DNA of 64,000 nt, taken from positions 1-64,000 of the forward strand of contig JBCAXE010000007.1 in the NCBI GenBank assembly GCA_038534195.1. The letters run 5' to 3'. Shown one piece after another: positions 42,057 to 51,195 of this stretch (position 1 is its first letter; every line of letters begins with the position of its first letter). Source of the stretch: JAJFFW01 sp038534195 (lineage in GTDB: Bacteria > Pseudomonadota > Alphaproteobacteria > Caulobacterales > Parvularculaceae). A program made the position numbers and the translations under genes. Below the pieces are notes generated by a model. The model saw nothing but the letters and a program-made list of their open reading frames with translations. It was not told where the DNA came from and did no database searches.

Positions 42057-42980
42057 CTAAATCCCGAACGTCTCCAGCGCCTGTTCCGCAATCGGGCCGC
42101 CCCATTCCTGAACGAAGTGGCCAGCCTCTGCGATCTCGACCGGCTCCGGGCAGCCTTTGATCATTTTACGGAGCATATGCATGGCGGGCGGGCCGAGGAC
42201 GGGGTCCTGCATACCGATCGCCATGAAGCTGTCGCCGGACCAGTCTTGCGAACAAAATTTGCGCGCAGCGAGCGACGTCTCGACGCCCTCCGCGGAGGCG
42301 GGGGTCAGCTCGGCGTCGCCTTCGCGCATCATCACAAGTTCGGGGAACCGCCGCACGCCGCCTTTGTAGGACTGGTCGGGGAAGGGCGCGTCATAAGCGG
42401 CCTGTTCCGCATCGCTCAGGATCGGCGTCGCGCGCTTCATGAGCCCGCCCACGTCGAGGTCCGGGTTCGCGCGGTTAAAGGCGCGCCAGGCGGCGAAGCC
42501 TTCGCCGGCTTTCTCGCCGCCGGGCAGCCCCGTATTCATCACGAGGAGCCGGGTGTAGCGCGCCGGCGCATCCATCGGCAGCGTCAGGCCCAAAAGACCG
42601 CCCCAGTCCTGAACCACGAGGCATACATTCTTAAGGTCCAGCCGCTCCACAAACGCAAGCAGGGCGTTGCGGTGAAAATGATAGGTGTACGTCTCATCAT
42701 CGACCGGCTTGTCCGACCGCCCGAAGCCGAACAGATCGACCGCGATCGCGCGATGGCCCTTGCCCGTAAAGACCGGGATCATCTTGCGGAACAGATACGC
42801 CCAACTCGGCTCGCCATGGATGCACAAAAAGGTGACGTCCGCGTCCGCGGGGCCTTCGTCCACATAGTGCATGCGCAGGCCCTCATAGCCCGGCAGATCG
42901 TCCACATAATGCGGCGCATAGGGCCAGCCGGGGAGGTTCTGAAAGCGCTCGTCGGGGGTGCGTTTGGCGTCGATGGACAT
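42057..42980 (-). CDS. haloalkane dehalogenase, subfamily I type
   Basis: The product has 307 residues from the ATG at 42980 behind AAAGGAA. The alpha/beta-hydrolase core is intact: HGEPSW (55-60), nucleophile Asp125 beside Trp126 in VVQDWGGLLG, acid Asp259 in GMQDPVLG and catalytic His288 in AGHFVQEWG. The DWGG and GMQD pattern and the aspartate after the cap are those of subfamily-I dehalogenases. It should hydrolyse carbon-halogen bonds, although natural substrates of marine members are rarely known. It is divergent from lpdA. Confidence 0.85.
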   Translation of the reverse strand: MSIDAKRTPDERFQNLPGWPYAPHYVDDLPGYEGLRMHYVDEGPADADVTFLCIHGEPSWAYLFRKMIPVFTGKGHRAIAVDLFGFGRSDKPVDDETYTYHFHRNALLAFVERLDLKNVCLVVQDWGGLLGLTLPMDAPARYTRLLVMNTGLPGGEKAGEGFAAWRAFNRANPDLDVGGLMKRATPILSDAEQAAYDAPFPDQSYKGGVRRFPELVMMREGDAELTPASAEGVETSLAARKFCSQDWSGDSFMAIGMQDPVLGPPAMHMLRKMIKGCPEPVEIAEAGHFVQEWGGPIAEQALETFGI

Positions 42981-43071
42981 GGTGTTCCTTTCTGATGCGG
43001 CGGCGCTATAGTCGCCGGAAAATCCCCCGCGCGAAAGCACCTCGCGCAGTCACGAAACGGAGAGAGACGAC

Positions 43072-44511
43072 ATGGCGGAACATAATGTGGATCTCGTGGT
43101 GATCGGCGCCGGGCCGGGCGGGTATGTGGCGGCGATCCGCGCGAGCCAGTTGGGGATGAAGACCGCCATCGTCGAGCGCGAACATCTGGGCGGCGTCTGC
43201 CTCAACTGGGGCTGCATCCCGACGAAGGCGCTCCTGCGCACTTCGGAAGTCTACACCAATATGAAACACGCCGATCAGTTCGGCCTCAAGGCGGACAATA
43301 TCGGCTTTGATTTCGACGCCGTGATCAAGCGCTCGCGCGGCGTCGCCTCCCAGCTTGCGGGCGGGGTCGGCTATCTCATGAAGAAACACAAAATCCAGGT
43401 GATCGACGGCGAGGCGACGCTCGACAAGGCCGCGAACGGACCAAATTCCGTTAACAGTGGCGCGCCACTCGTCAAAGTCAAAACCAAGGCCGGCGCCGAC
43501 ACGGTCAAAGCGAAACACGTGATCCTCGCCACCGGCGCGCGGGCGCGCACCATCCCTGCGGCGGGCCTTGAGCCCGACGGCAAGTTCATCTGGACCGCGA
43601 AAGAAGCGATGGTCCCTGACATTATGCCGAAGTCGCTCCTGGTGATCGGCTCCGGCGCCATCGGGATCGAGTTTGCGAGCTTCTACGGCGCCATGGGCGC
43701 GGACGTCACCGTCGTTGAAATGCTGGACCGCATCCTGCCGGTGGAAGATGAGGAAATATCGAAATTCGCCGCCAAGCAATTCAAAAAGCAGGGCATGACC
43801 CTGATGACCGGCGCCACGGTCGAAAAGCTCGACAAGGACGCCAAAACCGTCACCGCCACGATCAAGGACGCCAAGGGCAAGACAACGACCGTGGAGGCCG
43901 AGCGCGTGGTTCTCGCCATCGGGATTACGGGCAATACGGAAAATCTCGGCCTTGAAGGCCTGGGCGTGAAAGTGGACCGCGGCCATGTGGTGGTCAATGA
44001 ATGGCTGGAGACGGGCGTCAAAGGCCTTTACGCCATCGGCGATCTCGTGGGCGCGCCGTGGCTCGCCCATAAAGCCTCCCATGAGGGCGTGATCTGCGTG
44101 GAGAAAATCGCCGGCAAGAACGACGTCCACCCGCTCGACGTCACAAATATTCCGGGCTGCACCTATTGCAACCCCCAGATCGCGAGCGTCGGCCTCACGG
44201 AATCCGCCGCCAAGGCCAAAGGCCACAAGGTGAAAGTCGGGCGTTTCCCCTTCAACGGCAACGGCAAGGCGATCGCGCTCGGCGAGCCGGAAGGGCTCGT
44301 CAAAACCGTCTTCGACGACAAAACCGGTGAGCTTCTCGGCGCCCATATGATCGGCGCGGAAGTCACCGAACTGATCCAGGGCTTCGGCCTCGCCAAATCC
44401 GCCGAGCTCGTCGAGGAAGATCTGATGCACGCCGTCTTCCCGCACCCGACGCTGTCAGAGATGATGCACGAAAGCGTCCTCGACGCTTATGGCCGCGTGG
44501 TTCATATTTAA
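43072..44511 (+). CDS. lpdA: dihydrolipoyl dehydrogenase (E3)
   Basis: The product has 479 residues. FAD motif IGAGPGGYVAAIRA, the redox disulfide GGVCLNWGCIPTKAL (Cys43, Cys48), the NAD motif VIGSGAIGIEFASFYGAMGA, and the dimer-interface end with His458 and Glu463 (HPTLSE) are all present. It reoxidises the lipoyl groups of pyruvate and 2-oxoglutarate dehydrogenases. It is 28 kb from the pdhB-pdhC genes. A DoxX gene follows 15 bases after it. Confidence 0.97.
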   Translation: MAEHNVDLVVIGAGPGGYVAAIRASQLGMKTAIVEREHLGGVCLNWGCIPTKALLRTSEVYTNMKHADQFGLKADNIGFDFDAVIKRSRGVASQLAGGVGYLMKKHKIQVIDGEATLDKAANGPNSVNSGAPLVKVKTKAGADTVKAKHVILATGARARTIPAAGLEPDGKFIWTAKEAMVPDIMPKSLLVIGSGAIGIEFASFYGAMGADVTVVEMLDRILPVEDEEISKFAAKQFKKQGMTLMTGATVEKLDKDAKTVTATIKDAKGKTTTVEAERVVLAIGITGNTENLGLEGLGVKVDRGHVVVNEWLETGVKGLYAIGDLVGAPWLAHKASHEGVICVEKIAGKNDVHPLDVTNIPGCTYCNPQIASVGLTESAAKAKGHKVKVGRFPFNGNGKAIALGEPEGLVKTVFDDKTGELLGAHMIGAEVTELIQGFGLAKSAELVEEDLMHAVFPHPTLSEMMHESVLDAYGRVVHI

Positions 44512-44526
44512 GGGGAGGCGACGAAA

Positions 44527-44862
44527 ATGAATCTGGCGCTGAACATCCTCCTGATCATCCTGGTGCTGATGAGCCTCGCGGCGGGTGCGGCGAAACTCCT
44601 TCAAGTACCGCAGGAGGCGCAATTCTTCGCCGATGCCGGACTCGGCGCCGGCGTCATGATGGCGCTCGGCGCGCTGCAAATTCTCGGCGCCGCGCTCAGC
44701 GTCCCGCCGAAATTCCGCAAAGCCGGCGCCGCGATCATGGGCGCGGGCTTCCTCGCCTCCGCTGTGATTATCCTGATGACAGGGAATATGGGGTTCGCGG
44801 CGGTTTCGCTTTTGCCGGTGGTGTTGTGTGGGGTTGTTGTTGTGGGGGTGAGTAGGAGATAG
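44527..44862 (+). CDS. DoxX-like four-helix membrane protein
   Basis: The product has 111 residues with four hydrophobic segments (about 4-22, 43-61, 66-84 and 89-107). The AAKLLQVPQEAQFFADAGLG stretch fits the DoxX/DoxD-like family. The start is preceded by GGGGAGGCG, 15 bases after lpdA. Family members are tied to quinone-linked redox or sulfur chemistry in a few cases, but here the role is open. Confidence 0.75.
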   Translation: MNLALNILLIILVLMSLAAGAAKLLQVPQEAQFFADAGLGAGVMMALGALQILGAALSVPPKFRKAGAAIMGAGFLASAVIILMTGNMGFAAVSLLPVVLCGVVVVGVSRR

Positions 44863-44920
44863 GGCGCCCAGTGATTTTTTGCGCCTCGACGGTTCTAATT
44901 GCGCCTTCGGCGCAGGGAGG

Positions 44921-44979
44921 GTTTTAGTCCGTTAATTCCTGGTTTCTATATTGGCGGGATGAACCCCGCACTAACGAGG
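44921..44979 (+). repeat. 59-base imperfect direct repeat, copy A
   Basis: Matches 45239-45297 at 45 of 59 positions without gaps. Shared blocks include CCGTTAATTC, ATATTGGCG and GAACCCC. It ends 6 bases before the start of the winged-helix gene at 44986 and probably contains that gene's promoter. Confidence 0.7.
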
Positions 44980-44985
44980 CCTTTC

Positions 44986-45219
44986 ATGTCGCCAAAGTCA
45001 AAACCCATCACTACACGTATCAATGAAATTGCACTAGCTCTTTTGGAGAAACACCCCGACGGAGTTCGCTGGGCTGACCTAAACAAGATGATCGAGGGGA
45101 CGGATAAAAGTCTCCATCCGAAAACGGTCAATGGCTGCGTTTGGAAGTTGCCCGAGCGATTCCCGGACCAGGTCTACAAGCCGGAAAAGGGTCTCTTCCG
45201 ATTGTTGAAATATAAGTAG
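44986..45219 (+). CDS. small winged-helix-like DNA-binding protein
   Basis: The product has 77 residues from ATG 44986 with GAGG six bases upstream; a start at 44959 inside the repeat would add nine residues. The core ITTRINEIALALLEKHPDGV, RWADLNKMIEG and the wing-like end YKPEKGLFRLLKYK suggest a compact winged helix, similar to domains in restriction and antitoxin-linked proteins. It has no partner gene. It is flanked by two copies of a 59-base repeat, which could be its own operator. Confidence 0.6.
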   Translation: MSPKSKPITTRINEIALALLEKHPDGVRWADLNKMIEGTDKSLHPKTVNGCVWKLPERFPDQVYKPEKGLFRLLKYK

Positions 45220-45238
45220 CGCTTGTTGCGTAGTACGG

Positions 45239-45297
45239 GTTTTAACCCGTTAATTCTTGATTGCGATATTGGCGAGGCGAACCCCATCCTACCGCGG
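45239..45297 (+). repeat. 59-base imperfect direct repeat, copy B
   Basis: Second copy of the element at 44921-44979, downstream of the winged-helix gene. Its left end overlaps an inverted repeat ACGGGTT/AACCCGT (45235-45250). No gene follows it. Confidence 0.7.
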
Positions 45298-45323
45298 AAT
45301 GCGCCGACACTGTTCATGGTGCC

Positions 45324-45441
45324 GTCATCCTGACGAAAGTCAGGATCCAGGGCACCGGGTCGCAAGTGAAGCTTTTGATGAACGTCGTTGCTGCTCCATA
45401 GAGGTTCCTCATCCTGGATTCCGGATCAAGTCCGGAATGAC
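45324..45441. repeat. inverted pair of alphaproteobacterial palindromic repeat units
   Basis: Unit 1 at 45324-45350 folds into ATCCTGAC-GAAA-GTCAGGAT. Unit 2 at 45414-45441 folds into ATTCCGGA-TCAAG-TCCGGAAT. Unit 2 read in reverse is a variant of unit 1 (both begin GTCAT and end TCCAG). Such GTCATnnnnGGA elements are widespread between genes in alphaproteobacteria. The rest of 45220-45738 holds no gene. Confidence 0.7.
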
Positions 45442-45738
45442 GGCGTTGGTTGCGGATGATTTTCATCCGTCGGTGGAGAAAAAAATTTCTGGCTCAACCG
45501 TTTTCCTGAAGATTCGTTTTCCTGAAACCCGCGTCCTGCGCGGGTTTCGGTGAGATACTGGACAATTTGTGGGAAACTTATCCCCACCCCCTCTCGGCGC
45601 CCGTATCCTCAAGCTAAGCCGCACGCGCATTCAATCTGCGTGAGCGGCGAAGGCAGCTTCGGCGAGAGACAAGGAAAGCCTGTAAAGATGAATATCGCTC
45701 CAGAATACCGGGCCAAATTTACAACTGACGCGCGCGCC

Positions 45739-47046
45739 CTAGCCGCGATCGCTCACGGGCGCATAGCTGCGCTGGGCGGCGCCGGTGTAGATTTGGCGCG
45801 GGCGGCCGATTTTTTGGGTCGGATCTTCCTGCATCTCTGTCCACTGAGCGATCCAGCCGACGGTGCGCGCCAGCGCAAAGAGCACCGTGAACATGTCCGT
45901 CGGGAAGCCAAGGGCGCGCAAGGTGATGCCGGAATAGAAGTCGATATTCGGATAGAGCTTCTTCTCAACGAAATAGGGGTCTTCGAGTGCGATTTTCTCA
46001 AGCTCCATCGCCACTTCCAGAAGCGGGTCTTCCTTGACGCCGAGCGCGTCGAGCACTTCGTGGCAGGATTTGCGCATCACTTTCGCGCGCGGGTCGTAAT
46101 TCTTGTAGACGCGGTGACCGAAGCCCATGAGCCTAAACGGATCGGACTTGTCCTTGGCGCGGGCGATGAATTCCGGAATGCGGTCAACCGATCCGATTTC
46201 CTGGAGCATATTCAGCGCCGCTTCATTGGCGCCGCCATGAGCCGGTCCCCAGAGCGAGGCGATGCCCGCGGCGATACAGGCGAACGGATTGGCGCCGGAG
46301 GACCCGGCGAGACGAACGGTCGAGGTGGACGCGTTCTGCTCGTGGTCCATGTGCAGGATAAAGATTTTATCGAGCGCGTCGCACAACACCGGGTTGCATT
46401 CGTAATCTTCGGCCGGCACCGCGAAGCACATCCGCATGAAGTTGGATGTATAGTCGAGATCGTTGCGCGGCGAAATGAACGGTTGTCCGATCGAGAATTT
46501 GTAGGCCATCGCCGCAATCGTCGGCATTTTCGCGATCATCCGGTGACTGGCGATCTTGCGCTGGTGCGGATCGTTGATGTCGGTGCTGTCATGGTAAAAA
46601 GCGGAAAGCGCGCCGACCACGCCGACCATGATCGCCATCGGGTGCGCGTCGCGCCGGAAGCCGCTGTAAAAGCGCAACAGTTGTTCGTGGACCATCGTGT
46701 GGTGGGTGATGGCGTAATCGAACTCTTCTTTTTCCGTCGCGTTCGGCAATTCGCCGTGGAGAAGCAAATAGGCGACTTCAAGAAAGTCCGAATTCTCCGC
46801 CAACTCGTCGATGGGGTAGCCTCGGTGAAGGAGGACGCCCTTGTCGCCGTCGATGAATGTGATCTGGGACTCGCAACTGGCGGTGGACGTAAAGCCCGGA
46901 TCAAAGGTGAATGCGCCTGTGGCCTTATAAAAGGCGCGATAGTCTACGACGCTTGGGCCGTCAGTGCCGGAAAACACAGGCAGGTCGGTGGATTTACCGT
47001 CCATGGTTACGGTCATTGTCCCCGTCTGCTTCATCTTGCTTTCCAT
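45739..47046 (-). CDS. gltA: citrate synthase
   Basis: The product has 435 residues, type II hexameric size. Catalytic parts are present: the first histidine in GPAHGGANEAALNML, the second in GFGHRVYKNYDPRAKVM and the aspartate region in FYSGITLRALGFPTDMFTVL. It condenses acetyl-CoA with oxaloacetate. The start is ATG behind CTCAGGAGCC. It is downstream of gltX in the same direction, an arrangement conserved in many alphaproteobacteria. Confidence 0.97.
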   Translation of the reverse strand: MESKMKQTGTMTVTMDGKSTDLPVFSGTDGPSVVDYRAFYKATGAFTFDPGFTSTASCESQITFIDGDKGVLLHRGYPIDELAENSDFLEVAYLLLHGELPNATEKEEFDYAITHHTMVHEQLLRFYSGFRRDAHPMAIMVGVVGALSAFYHDSTDINDPHQRKIASHRMIAKMPTIAAMAYKFSIGQPFISPRNDLDYTSNFMRMCFAVPAEDYECNPVLCDALDKIFILHMDHEQNASTSTVRLAGSSGANPFACIAAGIASLWGPAHGGANEAALNMLQEIGSVDRIPEFIARAKDKSDPFRLMGFGHRVYKNYDPRAKVMRKSCHEVLDALGVKEDPLLEVAMELEKIALEDPYFVEKKLYPNIDFYSGITLRALGFPTDMFTVLFALARTVGWIAQWTEMQEDPTQKIGRPRQIYTGAAQRSYAPVSDRG

Positions 47047-47125
47047 GCATGGGCTCCTGAGGTTGCTAATCTGTCATGTTGCGGCGCGATAATAGTGGGA
47101 AAGCGCTGCTTTTCCAGCGTAAAAT

Positions 47126-48526
47126 TCAGCTCAATTGGTCCTGAAGACGCGCCAGGCTCTCAGCCTTTCCGAGGCTGTATAGGACCTCACCGAGGCTGGG
47201 GGAAGGGTGGCCGGCGGTCAGCGCCGCGCGCGTCGGCGGGCCGATCTGGCCAAAGCCGACCCCTTCTGCTTCAGCGTATCCTTGCAAGGCCTCGTCCAGC
47301 GGCTGCGGGCTGGTCCAATCGTCAATGTCGCTCAATTGCGCCGCGATGGCGGCCAGACGCTCGCGAGCCCCGTCTTTCTTCAGGGGCTTTGCGGCCTTGC
47401 CAGTGATTACGAGCGGTCGCTCCATCGTGAGGAACGCCGCGGCCGCCGGCGTATCCTTGAAGGTGACGGCGCGCTCTTTCAGGAACGGGGCCGCGCGGGC
47501 GAGGCGTTCGGCGATCTTGTCGTTCACCAAAACGCCGGCGGCCGCCAGGAACGGTGTTGCGCCGTCGATGAAGGCGCTGTCGTCGAGCCCGGACATGTAG
47601 GCGGCGTTCACATGGTTCAATTTATCGTTATCGAGCCGGGCGGGCGCTTTGTTGATCCCGCCGAGATCAAATATCTGCAGCGCGCGCTCGCGCGGGATGA
47701 TCTCTTCATCGCCATGCGCCCAGCCGAGCTTCATCAGATAGTTTGCGAGCGCTTCGGCCAGATAGCCGTCGTCGCGATAGGCTTCGACGCCAAGCGCGCC
47801 GTGGCGCTTTGAAAGTTTTGCGCCGTCCTGGCCGTGAATGAGCGGCACATGGGCAAAGACCGGCGCGTCCCAGCCAAGTGCTTCGTAGATCTGTTGCTGA
47901 CGCGCTGCATTCGCCAGGTGGTCGTCGCCGCGGATGATGTGCGTGACGCCCATGTCGTGATCGTCCACGACGACCGCCAGGTTATACGTGGGCGCTTCGC
48001 CGTCGCTGCGCAGAATGATCAAATCGTCCAGCGCCGTGTTTGGAAATTTCACCGTACCCTGAACGCTATCCTCCACGATGGTCTCGCCTTCCTCCGGCGC
48101 GCGGAAGCGAATGGCGAACGGGGCGGCGCGCGTCGCGTCCGCGGCGTCGCGCCATGGGCTGACAAAGCGCGTATTATTCTCCCGCGCCTCCGTGCGGCGC
48201 GCGTCGATTTCTTCGGGCGTCAAATAACAGCGGTAGGCCTTGCCTTCCGCCAGCAATTGCTCGGCCACGGCCACATGTCTTTTGCGATTGGCGAATTGCG
48301 AAATGGGCTCACCGTCCCAATCGAGCCCAAGCCAGGAGAGCCCGTCCAGGATCGCCTCAACAGCCTTGTCATTGTGCCGCGCGCGGTCCGTATCCTCGAT
48401 CCGCAACAGGAACCGCCCGCCGTTCGCGCGCGCGTAAAGCCAGTTGAACAAGGCCGTGCGCGCCCCGCCGATATGCAGATATCCAGTGGGCGAGGGCGCA
48501 AAACGCGTAACGATCTGTTCTGCCAT
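47126..48526 (-). CDS. gltX: glutamate-tRNA ligase
   Basis: The product has 466 residues. The class-I motifs are APSPTGYLHIGGARTALFNW (HIGH at 18-21 as HIGG) and KLSKRHGALG (KMSKS loop). The anticodon-binding helical C-terminus is complete. It charges tRNA-Glu and, in alphaproteobacteria, possibly tRNA-Gln for the amidotransferase route. It lies 79 bases upstream of gltA and is divergent from comEC. Confidence 0.97.
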   Translation of the reverse strand: MAEQIVTRFAPSPTGYLHIGGARTALFNWLYARANGGRFLLRIEDTDRARHNDKAVEAILDGLSWLGLDWDGEPISQFANRKRHVAVAEQLLAEGKAYRCYLTPEEIDARRTEARENNTRFVSPWRDAADATRAAPFAIRFRAPEEGETIVEDSVQGTVKFPNTALDDLIILRSDGEAPTYNLAVVVDDHDMGVTHIIRGDDHLANAARQQQIYEALGWDAPVFAHVPLIHGQDGAKLSKRHGALGVEAYRDDGYLAEALANYLMKLGWAHGDEEIIPRERALQIFDLGGINKAPARLDNDKLNHVNAAYMSGLDDSAFIDGATPFLAAAGVLVNDKIAERLARAAPFLKERAVTFKDTPAAAAFLTMERPLVITGKAAKPLKKDGARERLAAIAAQLSDIDDWTSPQPLDEALQGYAEAEGVGFGQIGPPTRAALTAGHPSPSLGEVLYSLGKAESLARLQDQLS

Positions 48527-48645
48527 AGGTTGCGAGCTTTCGGCCTTTGGTGTTTGATTTCATTGTGCGCGTGGCGTTTAGCACAGGTCTGGCGCAAGCG
48601 CATGCGGCGAAAGAGGTCGATGCGGCGCGCCTTGCGAGGGGATGA

Positions 48646-50820
48646 TTGCGCCTGATGGTTTTCCGCCAGCATTTGGAAACGCCCGGCGATGACGCCGCAG
48701 CCGATTGGCGCGATTGGCGGCGAACCGGCGAACGGCTCGTGCGAGGCGGCTTTCAGCGGGTAAAGTCATGGGCGGCGGCGGACGCGCACAGGCTCGTCTT
48801 GTGGACGCCGGTCGCGATCGGCGCCGGGGCGGGATTTTATTTCTGGCTGAAGACGGAACCTGACGCGTGGCTCGGGCCTGCCTGCGCCTGCCTCGCCTTG
48901 ATCGCTGTCGCCTTGACGCCGCGCTATCGGCCGATCCTCATGGCCGTTTTGCTCTTCACGATTGGATTTTGCGCGGCTGATTTCCGCACCAGCCGGGTGG
49001 CCTCGCCGGTTCTGGAAAGGGAGTTGGGCCCGCGCTTCATTACGGGCGAACTTGTGGCCGTCGGGGAGGCCGCCAAGTCGCGCCGGTTGATCATCAAAAC
49101 GCAGTCGATTGACCGGCTAGCTCCGGAAAAAACACCAGAACGTATACGGATTAGCTGGCGCGGCAAAGAGTTCGCCGCAGCGCCTGGCGATGTCGTCCGG
49201 CTGCGCGCGGGGCTTTCGCCGCCGCCGCCGCCGGTTGCGCCCGGCGCGTTTGATTTCGCGCGCCATCTTTATTTTCAACGCATCGGGGCCGTCGGTTATG
49301 CGGTCAGCGCGCCGCGGGTTCTGGAGCCGGCGCCCAAATCAATGGGCCAGCGCATCCGGACGCAGATCGAACAGATGCGGCTCACCCTGTCGCGGCGGAT
49401 CACGCGCGCGGCGCCGGGCGAGGGCGGCGCCATTGTGGCGGCGGTCGTCACCGGCAAACGCGACGCCATCGCACCGTCATCCGAAGACGCGCTCCGGGAC
49501 TCAGGCCTCGCGCATCTTTTGGCGATTTCGGGTCTCCATATGGGGCTCGCCACGGGGTTGATCTTCTTTGTGGTGCGCGGCGCACTGGCGCTAATTCCGG
49601 CGCTGGCGCTCCAATATCCGATCAAGAAGTGGGCAGCAGCCGCCGCGCTTACGAGCGGTTTTTTCTATCTCTTGCTGTCGGGCGGCGGATGGTCCGCACG
49701 CCGAGCGTTTATTATGACCGCGGTGATCTTTATCGCGATGATCGCCGACCGGCGTGCGCTCTCCTTGCGGAATGTGGCGATCGCCGCCTGCATCATCCTG
49801 CTCACGACGCCTGAAGCGCTGATGCATCCGGGTTTTCAAATGTCTTTCGCGGCGGTGACGGCGTTGATCGCGGCCTACGAGTGGGCGTCGGGACGCCAGA
49901 ACCCGCACCGCAGCTTTTCCACGGTCGCGAAATTCAAACGCTACGGCGTCGGAATTGCGGTGACCGACACGATCGCCGCTGTGGCGACGGCGCCGTTCGC
50001 TCTTTATCACTTCAATCGCGTCGCCATTTACAGCTTGCCTGCAAATCTGGCGGCGATGCCGTTGATGGCGTTCTGGATCATGCCGTTCGCCGTGCTTGGC
50101 CTGGCGCTTGCGCCGCTCGGTCTTGACGCCTGGGCTTGGCGGGCGTCCGCCGGCGGTGTTGAATTCGTCCTTGCTGCGGCGTCCTATGTGTCGTCGCGAC
50201 CGGGCGCCATATCGCTGACGCCGCAATGGCCGCTCCTGGCGTTGTTGACGCTGACGGTCGGCGCCCTTTGGCTGTGTCTGCAAAGCGCGCGATGGCGCTA
50301 CGCCGGATTGGCGAGTATCCCTGTGGCGGCGGTTTTGGTCTGGATGACGCCGTCTCCTGAAATTTTCATCGCGCGCTCCGGGGAAAATGTCGCTTTCGCC
50401 GTGAAGACCGATGGCGAACAGGCGCTTGCCGTGTTCGATAAACGCAAAAACCGATTCGATGTGCGCGCATGGAAGGAATATCTCGGCCTTTCTGAAAAGC
50501 GCGCTGTTCACGCCATGCGCGATATCGGCCGCTGCGACGAGGCCGGATGCGTCATCAAATTGGCCGACGGCGCAATGGCGGCGGTTTCGTCCCGCCCGGA
50601 GGCGTTTTTCGACGACTGCGCCCGCGCCGATATTGTTATCGCCCTTTATCCGCTCCCGCGGCGCTTCCGCGAAGCCGACGCCTGCGATGCGACCTTCGTC
50701 GACCGCCGGCATGTTTGGGAAAGCGGCGCCCATACGGTGTATAGCGCCGGCGGCGAGCGACGATATGTGAGAAATGTTTTAAGCGGCCGCGGCGCGCGGC
50801 CCTGGACGGGAATGAAGTGA
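48646..50820 (+). CDS. comEC: ComEC/Rec2-family DNA-uptake channel protein
   Basis: The product has 724 residues. I chose TTG 48646 because GAGGGG is five bases upstream; ATG at 48655 is the alternative. N-terminal membrane helices enclose an OB-like periplasmic domain (about 120-220), followed by the competence domain with GLAHLLAISGLHMGLATGLI and GWSARRAFIMTAVIF. The C-terminal part (about 565-724) is a degenerate version of the usual metallo-beta-lactamase domain with no HxHxDH motif, which is common in this class. It is divergent from gltX by about 120 bases. Confidence 0.88.
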   Translation: MRLMVFRQHLETPGDDAAADWRDWRRTGERLVRGGFQRVKSWAAADAHRLVLWTPVAIGAGAGFYFWLKTEPDAWLGPACACLALIAVALTPRYRPILMAVLLFTIGFCAADFRTSRVASPVLERELGPRFITGELVAVGEAAKSRRLIIKTQSIDRLAPEKTPERIRISWRGKEFAAAPGDVVRLRAGLSPPPPPVAPGAFDFARHLYFQRIGAVGYAVSAPRVLEPAPKSMGQRIRTQIEQMRLTLSRRITRAAPGEGGAIVAAVVTGKRDAIAPSSEDALRDSGLAHLLAISGLHMGLATGLIFFVVRGALALIPALALQYPIKKWAAAAALTSGFFYLLLSGGGWSARRAFIMTAVIFIAMIADRRALSLRNVAIAACIILLTTPEALMHPGFQMSFAAVTALIAAYEWASGRQNPHRSFSTVAKFKRYGVGIAVTDTIAAVATAPFALYHFNRVAIYSLPANLAAMPLMAFWIMPFAVLGLALAPLGLDAWAWRASAGGVEFVLAAASYVSSRPGAISLTPQWPLLALLTLTVGALWLCLQSARWRYAGLASIPVAAVLVWMTPSPEIFIARSGENVAFAVKTDGEQALAVFDKRKNRFDVRAWKEYLGLSEKRAVHAMRDIGRCDEAGCVIKLADGAMAAVSSRPEAFFDDCARADIVIALYPLPRRFREADACDATFVDRRHVWESGAHTVYSAGGERRYVRNVLSGRGARPWTGMK

Positions 50821-51195
50821 TGCATCGTGTGCGGGCGTCGGCGCCTTTATTCTGAGCGCGTCGTGTCGCCGATTTTGCAAGGGGTGCGCGTCTGGCTTCA
50901 ACGAGTGCGGCCGATCTTTCGTGACGCGCTTCGCGCTCCTCAGGATTGTCTGTTTGAATTGATGTATGATTTGCCGGAGGCGTTGTTCCCTGGGGGTGAG
51001 CGCACACAGGGAATACTGGCTGGTCGATCTTCTCAGGATAGGTCTTTTCGACCGTCCTCATCAGGATCGCCGACCGGCTTCGTTTCCGTCACTTGCAGAG
51101 ATGAGCGGGCCGAAACACCCGCAGACAATCGTAAGTCCGCCGGTTGTAACGAAAGTAACGCAACGTTGATACACTAAATAATCGGTCCCGGTCAG
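50821..51195. other. gene-poor stretch with a repeat fragment after comEC
   Basis: I see no credible gene. Several reading frames are open on both strands, but none has a ribosome site or recognisable product. A GACGCGCTTCGCGCTCCTCAGG-type element occurs at about 50921-50945 (written here with its key core GCGCTTCGCGC), a common intergenic repeat of alphaproteobacteria. Confidence 0.5.

Noticed and set aside
43006..44445. 479-codon open frame antisense to lpdA
   Set aside because: The plus strand encodes an unmistakable dihydrolipoyl dehydrogenase; the minus frame is a codon-bias artefact.
45550..47406. 618-codon open frame antisense to gltA
   Set aside because: Runs across the whole citrate synthase gene and beyond, with low-complexity His/Arg-rich sequence and no domain.
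49591..50733. 380-codon open frame antisense to comEC
   Set aside because: Extremely Arg/His-rich mirror of the ComEC gene.
50827..51177. 116-codon frame after comEC
   Set aside because: No ribosome site, contains a common intergenic repeat element, and no recognisable domain; an REYWLVD stretch in another frame recalled Uma2 proteins but nothing else supports it.
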